A stretch of DNA of 64,000 nt from Cytophagales bacterium. Lineage in GTDB: Bacteria; Bacteroidota; Bacteroidia; Cytophagales; UBA9547. A program made the position numbers and the translations under genes. Where the stretch lies: NCBI GenBank assembly GCA_013297755.1, contig JAAFIH010000028.1, positions 1 through 64,000 on the forward strand. The letters are read 5' to 3'. Below the pieces are notes generated by a model that saw nothing but the letters and a program-made list of their open reading frames with translations, searched no databases and was not told where the DNA came from. Numbering within the stretch: the first letter of the stretch is position 1; the number at the start of each line of letters is the position of its first letter. This document shows positions 59,055-64,000 of the stretch, one piece after another.

Positions 59055-59852
59055 ATGAAAATAGCTATTTGGGGATGTGGCAACATGGGTTTTACCTATG
59101 CAAAAGCATTTATGAGCGATAAATTAGTAGAAAAAAAAGCACTTTTGCTGATAGATAAATCAGAATTTGTAAACGAAAAATTAAAAGAAAACGATTTTTT
59201 TATAAGCCAACCAGATGCCAAAATTGCAGATTGCGATGCTATTATACTAGCCGTAAAGCCCCAAGATGCGGCTTCTGTATATATAGAATTAAAAAAATAT
59301 TTGCAACCACATCAACTTGTGCTTTCTATCATGGCAGGCATAACTATAGAAGTTTTACAATCAAATCTCAACCACCAAAATATAGTAAGAGCCATGCCCA
59401 ACACACCAGCACAGATAGGTCTAGGCATTGCAGGATATTCGGCAGCACCCCACGCTAATATGACCTCAATCTCTATTGCACAGCAACTGTTGGCCACCAC
59501 AGGCAAAACTGTGTTTCTAAAAAACGAATCTATGCTTGATGCCGTAACAGCCATAAGTGGGTCAGGTCCAGCCTATTTCTATTACTTTGTTAATGCAATG
59601 ATTGAAGCAGGAATTAAACTAGGTTTAGATGCCAAAACGAGTTCTTTATTGGTTTCAGAAACCATGAATGGCTCTTATCATCTGATGCAACAATCAGATA
59701 AATCGCTCCAAGAATTGATAGCAGCCGTAAGCTCCAAAGGTGGCACCACAGAAGCTGCACTCAAAGTATTTGAGGCAAATGCTATCGCACAATCTATAGA
59801 AAAAGCACTTATTGCAGCCGAAAATAGAGCCAAAGAATTATCCAAAATCTAA
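59055..59852 (+). CDS. proC: Pyrroline-5-carboxylate reductase
   Basis: 265 residues, full length for ProC. The N-terminal NAD(P)-binding GCGNMG motif, AVKPQD, RAMPNTPAQIGLG and the C-terminal signature AVSSKGGTTEAAL are all present. It makes proline from pyrroline-5-carboxylate in the cytoplasm. First gene of a close-packed trio: gldF starts 12 bases after it. Confidence 0.95.
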   Translation: MKIAIWGCGNMGFTYAKAFMSDKLVEKKALLLIDKSEFVNEKLKENDFFISQPDAKIADCDAIILAVKPQDAASVYIELKKYLQPHQLVLSIMAGITIEVLQSNLNHQNIVRAMPNTPAQIGLGIAGYSAAPHANMTSISIAQQLLATTGKTVFLKNESMLDAVTAISGSGPAYFYYFVNAMIEAGIKLGLDAKTSSLLVSETMNGSYHLMQQSDKSLQELIAAVSSKGGTTEAALKVFEANAIAQSIEKALIAAENRAKELSKI

Positions 59853-59864
59853 TCAATTATTATC

Positions 59865-60593
59865 GTGTGGGCAGTATTTCATAAAGAATTTCACTCTTTC
59901 TTACATAGCTTAATTGCTTATTTAGTTATAGGTATTTTTTTGGTTGCTATTAGTTTTTTTATGTGGATAATGCCCGAAGAAAACATACTTGATGGAGGAT
60001 ATGCTCATATAGATACTTTGTTTTCGATTGCTCCATATATGTTTTTGTTTTTAATCCCTGCCATAACCATGCGTAGTTTTGCCGAAGAAAAAAAAACAGG
60101 AACTTACGAATTGCTACTTACCAAACCTATTTCAGAGCTGAATATTATTTTAGGTAAATATTTTGCCTGTTTTGCTTTATCATTATTGGCAATAATTCCA
60201 ACCATTTTATATTACATTTCTATCTACTTATTGGCCGACCCCATAGGCAATGTAGATACACCTGGCATCGTAGGTTCTTATATAGGATTGGTTTTTTTGG
60301 CAGCCATATTTACTTCTTTTGGCATTCTAGCCTCTGCCATCGCTGATAATCAAATTTCGGCTTTTATTTATGCTATTCTTGGTTGTTATGTCATTTACAC
60401 TGGTTTTGGTTCTTTGGCCACCCTTTTTGGTGCTGGTAGCAAAGCCGATTTTGTAGACAAACTTGGCATTTCTTACCATTACAATACACTCAGCCGTGGA
60501 CTTATTGATAGTCGTGATATACTATATTTTACAAGTGTGATTGCATTAGTCATTAGTGCTACTTATATGTCATTGAAACTAAATAACACATAG
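59865..60593 (+). CDS. gldF: Gliding motility ABC transporter permease GldF
   Basis: 242 residues, GTG start at 59865. Six transmembrane helices and the ABC-2 permease motif MRSFAEEKKTGTYELLLTKPI, characteristic of GldF. GldF forms a transporter with GldA and GldG, needed for gliding in Flavobacterium johnsoniae but absent from some gliders. gldG usually follows directly. Here feoB follows eight bases downstream instead. Confidence 0.87.
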   Translation: MWAVFHKEFHSFLHSLIAYLVIGIFLVAISFFMWIMPEENILDGGYAHIDTLFSIAPYMFLFLIPAITMRSFAEEKKTGTYELLLTKPISELNIILGKYFACFALSLLAIIPTILYYISIYLLADPIGNVDTPGIVGSYIGLVFLAAIFTSFGILASAIADNQISAFIYAILGCYVIYTGFGSLATLFGAGSKADFVDKLGISYHYNTLSRGLIDSRDILYFTSVIALVISATYMSLKLNNT

Positions 60594-60600
60594 TTTTTTT

Positions 60601-62613
60601 ATGAAAAAATACACTATTGCACTTGCTGGAAATCCCAATAGTGGCAAAACTACCCTTTTTAATGCACTCACAAAATCTAATCAAAAAGTAGGCAATTTTG
60701 CAGGTGTTACCATCGAGCGGCACTCTGGTATTTTTTCATTACAAAATGCCATAACATGTACTTTAATTGATTTGCCAGGCACATATAGTATTTATCCAAA
60801 AACAGAAGATGAAGCCATAACTTCTACTGTTTTGAAAAACTATCAAAATGAAAAAATAGACCTTGTCATGGTAGTAGTAGATGCCACCAATGTATATCGA
60901 AATCTACTATTGTTCAGCCAAATATATGATTTAAAAATACCAATAATATTGGTATTGAATATGATAGATGAAGCCAAAAATAAATCTATCAATATCAATA
61001 TCGAACAACTAAAGCAAGATTTGAATATACCCATAGTGGCAATTTCGGCTCGTTTGCAACTAGAAATAGATGTATTAAAAAATGAAATTTTTAACTTTTT
61101 TAATCATCCTCAAAACGACCAGGTATATCATTACAACTTTTATACTCCAAATAAAAATTTTTTAGAAAATATTACAAAAATTCCTACAAAAACACAAAAC
61201 GAATATCTCTCTATCCTAGATTATCATTTTAATAATAAAACCCAAATTTCGCTACAAGAACAAACATTTGAAACCATAAGCAGATACCAAAAAATAAGTA
61301 CAATTACCCAAAATTGTGTATCTAAACCCAAGGCTATACACTCCAAAACCCAAAAAATAGATGCTTTTTTGCTTCATCCTTTATTTGGATATTTGATAAT
61401 GATTTTTATTTTTATTGGTATATTTCAAGCCTTATTTACTTGGTCTAGCTACCCCATGGATATGATAGACGAAGGAATGCAATACATTTCATGTTTTATA
61501 AAAAATAATTTAGGCAAATCTGTCTTTTGCGATTTTATTACCAATGGTTTAATAGCTGGTATAGCAGGAATAGTAATATTTATACCTCAAATAGTTTTAC
61601 TATTTTTCTTCATAACCATACTCGAAGAATCAGGTTATATGGCTAGAGTAATGTTTTTGTTAGATAACTTTATGAAGAAAGTTGGGCTCAATGGCAAAAG
61701 TTTTATACCTTTATTTACAGGTGCAGCCTGTGCTATACCAGCCATTATGTCTACAAGAAACATAAATAATAAAAAAGAACGAATTATTACAATTTTTATA
61801 ACCCCATTCATTAGTTGCTCTGCTCGGATTCCAGTGTATACCATCATTATTGCTACTGTTATTCCTAGTTCACAATATTTGTTTGGAGTTTTCAATATGC
61901 AAGCATTAGTGATGGTAGGTTTATATGTATTGGGATTTGCTATTGCTATGGCAACATCGTTTTTATTATCAAAAACAATCAAAACGAGTGAAAAAAGTTT
62001 TTTTATGTTAGAATTACCCAATTATAGATTACCTCAGATTGGTAATATTTGGCATACTATATATGAAAAAGTTTTTTTATTTATTACAGAATCAGGAAAA
62101 ATAATTTTAATTATTTCACTTATTTTATGGCTGTTATCCAATTTCTCGCCTGCTAGCTTTCACACTTCTGCACATGATAAAACTAAGATTGAAAACGAAT
62201 CTCAAAAACTAGAAAATTCGTTTGCAGGTATCCTAGGCAAATCCATTGAGCCTATATTTAGCCCACTTGGCTTCGATTGGCGTATAGATATAGCCATTAT
62301 TACATCTTTTGCTGCCAGAGAAGTGTTTGTATCAACTATTTCTACCATATATTCAATCCAAAACCAAGAAGATACTAAATTGATAAAAGATACCTTGATA
62401 ACAATAAAAGACAGTCAAGGTAAGCCTTTTTTTACTTTGGCCAGAGGTGTTTCAATACTTATTTTTTATGCTTTAGCGTTGCAGTGTATGAGTACAATTG
62501 CAGTGTCAAAAAGAGAAACTGGATCTTGGAAAATACCTATATTACAATTTTGCTATTCTTTATTTTTAGCTTATAGTTTGTCGTATGTAAGTTATAAACT
62601 ATTATTTGTATAG
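60601..62613 (+). CDS. feoB: Ferrous iron transporter FeoB
   Basis: 670 residues. N-terminal GTPase with G1 GNPNSGKTT, G3 DLPGTYS and G4 NMID, then a Gate/Core membrane domain with about eight helices including GAACAIPAIMSTR and CSARIPVYT, conserved FeoB segments with the transport cysteines. It imports Fe(II) across the inner membrane. No feoA precedes it, and none is fused. It lies eight bases after gldF and so is co-transcribed with proC-gldF. Confidence 0.95.
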   Translation: MKKYTIALAGNPNSGKTTLFNALTKSNQKVGNFAGVTIERHSGIFSLQNAITCTLIDLPGTYSIYPKTEDEAITSTVLKNYQNEKIDLVMVVVDATNVYRNLLLFSQIYDLKIPIILVLNMIDEAKNKSININIEQLKQDLNIPIVAISARLQLEIDVLKNEIFNFFNHPQNDQVYHYNFYTPNKNFLENITKIPTKTQNEYLSILDYHFNNKTQISLQEQTFETISRYQKISTITQNCVSKPKAIHSKTQKIDAFLLHPLFGYLIMIFIFIGIFQALFTWSSYPMDMIDEGMQYISCFIKNNLGKSVFCDFITNGLIAGIAGIVIFIPQIVLLFFFITILEESGYMARVMFLLDNFMKKVGLNGKSFIPLFTGAACAIPAIMSTRNINNKKERIITIFITPFISCSARIPVYTIIIATVIPSSQYLFGVFNMQALVMVGLYVLGFAIAMATSFLLSKTIKTSEKSFFMLELPNYRLPQIGNIWHTIYEKVFLFITESGKIILIISLILWLLSNFSPASFHTSAHDKTKIENESQKLENSFAGILGKSIEPIFSPLGFDWRIDIAIITSFAAREVFVSTISTIYSIQNQEDTKLIKDTLITIKDSQGKPFFTLARGVSILIFYALALQCMSTIAVSKRETGSWKIPILQFCYSLFLAYSLSYVSYKLLFV

Positions 62614-62767
62614 TTTTTTTTGGTTTTATTACTAAAAAAATAATGTATTTTAATAAAAACTTGGATTCAAAAAATTAATTATTCAAATTATTCAAAACTA
62701 CATTCTAATAATGCCTCAGGTCTGATTCATTTTAAAAAAATTAAAAAAGAATGAATTAAATTGAAAC

Positions 62768-62799
62768 AAAAAAGGCCATCTTTCCAGATAGCCTTTTTT
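62768..62799. terminator. Bidirectional intrinsic terminator
   Basis: AAAAAAGGC-C-ATCT, loop TTCC, AGAT-A-GCCTTTTTT forms a strong hairpin with A- and T-runs on both sides. It lies between the convergent feoB and small lipoprotein genes. Confidence 0.88.
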
Positions 62800-62822
62800 G
62801 TGGATTGTAACCTTGTGTGTGA

Positions 62823-63029
62823 TTATTTCACAACAGCAGCAGCTGAATCTACAACAGCAGCAGCAGCTGAATCTACAACAGCAGAAGCAGAATCTACAAC
62901 AGCAGAAGCAGCAGAATCTACAGAAGCAGTAACATCTGTAGCGGCTTCAGTAGCAGCAGTTTCAGCTTTTTTACAAGACGCAAATGCTAACGCACCAGCA
63001 ACAATCGATAACGCAAATACTTTTTTCAT
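62823..63029 (-). CDS. Small Ala/Val/Ser-rich lipoprotein
   Basis: 68 residues: signal peptide MKKVFALSIVAGALAFASC with the lipobox cysteine at 19, then a low-complexity tail with repeats of VDSAxxAVVDSA. Similar short lipoproteins are common and highly expressed in Bacteroidota. The heptad-like D-S-A-A-V-V pattern suggests a helical Lpp-like structure, which is inference. The TATTTTTG box at 63060-63067 and the strong terminator at 62768-62799 make it a compact single-gene unit. Confidence 0.78.
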   Translation of the reverse strand: MKKVFALSIVAGALAFASCKKAETAATEAATDVTASVDSAASAVVDSASAVVDSAAAAVVDSAAAVVK

Positions 63030-63059
63030 TTTTATAATTTATTAAAGTTAACTAATACG

Positions 63060-63067
63060 CAAAAATA
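63060..63067 (-). promoter_or_regulatory. Putative promoter -7 box TATTTTTG for the small lipoprotein
   Basis: The minus strand reads TATTTTTG (TAnnTTTG), 30 bases before the ATG at 63029. Confidence 0.4.
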
Positions 63068-63097
63068 ATTAAATTGTTGAATAAAAAAAATATTTTT

Positions 63098-64000
63098 TTA
63101 TTTTTGCCTAAAAACCAATGTAATATTGATGCCCTCGTAACCAAAATATTCGCGCATTTTGTTTTCTAAATATCTTTTGTAAGGTTCGTTTACATAGCGT
63201 GGATTGGAGCAAAAGAACGCAAATGTAGGATTTCTGATAGGTAATTGAGTAATATACTTGATTTTGACAAATCTACCTGATACAGCAGGTGGCGGATACT
63301 GGGCTATGGCCTCTTGCATGCGCTCGTTGAGTACTGATGTAGGTATTTTCTTAGTTTTGTTATGAAATATCTCTACTGCTTTTTCCAAAACTTTATGAAT
63401 GCGTTGCTTATTGACCACAGAAGTAAATATGACAGGTAAAAAATCGTTGGGCGATAGCTTTTTCTTGATAAAATCTTCCCATTCTTTTGTAGTTTTAGAG
63501 TCTTTATCATCTATCAAATCCCACTTGTTTACAGCAATAATCGTAGCTTTTTTGTATTTTACGGCAAGCCCTATGATGCTCATGTCTTGGCTTTCGAGGC
63601 CTCGTTCTGCATCAAGCATACATATACAAATATCTGATTTTTCGATGGCGTTGATAGAACGCATACTCGAATAAAATTCAATATCATCTTTTTCTACAGA
63701 TTTCTTACGAATACCTGCTGTGTCTGTCAAGATAATATCAAGTCCAAAAGCCTTGTATCTGGTATCTATGGCATCACGAGTGGTGCCGGCAATATCAGTA
63801 ACAATGCTACGCTCTGTACCCAAAAGTACATTGAGCATAGACGATTTGCCTACATTGGGCCTACCAACTATGGCTATGCGAGGAATTTTCGGGGCCGATT
63901 CTTTTTCGTCTTCTATGGTTGGTTCGTCTTTGAAATGACTGATGACTTGGTCTAACAAATCGCCTGTGCCAGAACCTGTTTGCGATGATATAGGAAAAAT
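63098..64000 (-). CDS. der: Ribosome biogenesis GTPase Der, partial (N-terminus outside window)
   Basis: 301 codons are visible and the frame is open to the right edge (ISSQTGSGTGDLLD at the boundary). The second GTPase domain has G1 GRPNVGKSS, G2-region GTTRDAID, G3 DTAG and G4 NKWD. The C-terminal KH-like domain (RNPTFAFFCSNPRYV) is complete. The first GTPase domain, about 150 residues, lies beyond the window. Der is needed for 50S subunit assembly. Confidence 0.95.
   Translation of the reverse strand: MFPISSQTGSGTGDLLDQVISHFKDEPTIEDEKESAPKIPRIAIVGRPNVGKSSMLNVLLGTERSIVTDIAGTTRDAIDTRYKAFGLDIILTDTAGIRKKSVEKDDIEFYSSMRSINAIEKSDICICMLDAERGLESQDMSIIGLAVKYKKATIIAVNKWDLIDDKDSKTTKEWEDFIKKKLSPNDFLPVIFTSVVNKQRIHKVLEKAVEIFHNKTKKIPTSVLNERMQEAIAQYPPPAVSGRFVKIKYITQLPIRNPTFAFFCSNPRYVNEPYKRYLENKMREYFGYEGINITLVFRQK

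Noticed and set aside
62761-63045. Plus-strand ORF of E-S-T-T-A repeats
   Set aside because: It is the reverse of the low-complexity lipoprotein gene and starts within the terminator hairpin. The minus frame has a proper lipoprotein signal.

Overview
The window is an AT-rich chromosomal segment of a Bacteroidota bacterium, most likely a gliding or Cytophagales-like lineage. The support is type IX secretion (T9SS) genes (PorU, PorV, two PorP/SprF-type proteins, a PorE-like OmpA protein), T9SS type A and type B C-terminal sorting domains, the gliding-type ABC permease GldF, and the Bacteroidota promoter box TAnnTTTG upstream of many genes. No rRNA, tRNA or CRISPR array was seen.

Layout. 1-10 kb (all minus): a right-handed beta-helix surface protein running off the left edge, a GH2 lipoprotein, and a 1472-residue BspA/DUF285-MBG-CBM T9SS cargo. 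10-16 kb: a GAF sensor without output domain, a DUF4256 protein, and a Wza/Wzc-type polysaccharide export pair. 16-20 kb: a single-chain Eco57I-like restriction-modification enzyme. 20-24 kb: a PorE-like double-OmpA protein with its PorP/SprF partner. 24.7-32.4 kb: a tightly packed minus-strand operon lolD-pssA-purS-porU-porV-M16 peptidase, with start/stop overlaps and a 13-copy heptanucleotide array directly upstream of its likely promoter. 32.6-33.1 kb: a YoeB-type toxin-antitoxin pair. 33-47 kb: a GH78-like rhamnosidase and an 11.2-kb gene for a 3744-residue T9SS type B adhesin/enzyme with seven 83-residue tandem repeats. 47.8-49.8 kb: an NAD-dependent epimerase and a second PorP/SprF. 49.9-54.9 kb: a single-chain nuclease-methylase-specificity enzyme, followed by two broken copies of its specificity 3' end that alternate with small coupled ORFs, then an intact IS element with inverted repeats and a target duplication. 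55-59 kb: an AAA ATPase, a receiver-only response regulator and a second GAF sensor. 59-64 kb: proC-gldF-feoB, a small repeat-rich lipoprotein, and the 3' two-thirds of der running off the right edge.

How the parts fit: PorU, PorV, PorP and PorE-like proteins would export and anchor the large repeat-rich cargo proteins also encoded here. The GH2, GH78 and beta-helix proteins point to plant or algal polysaccharide use. Two unrelated single-chain restriction-modification enzymes supply DNA defence.

The most unusual structure is the tail of the second restriction enzyme (52244-53086). Three successive specificity-domain 3' ends are present (one intact, two remnant), and two of them are followed by a small ORF joined by an ATGA overlap, as if specificity cassettes were swapped at this site.
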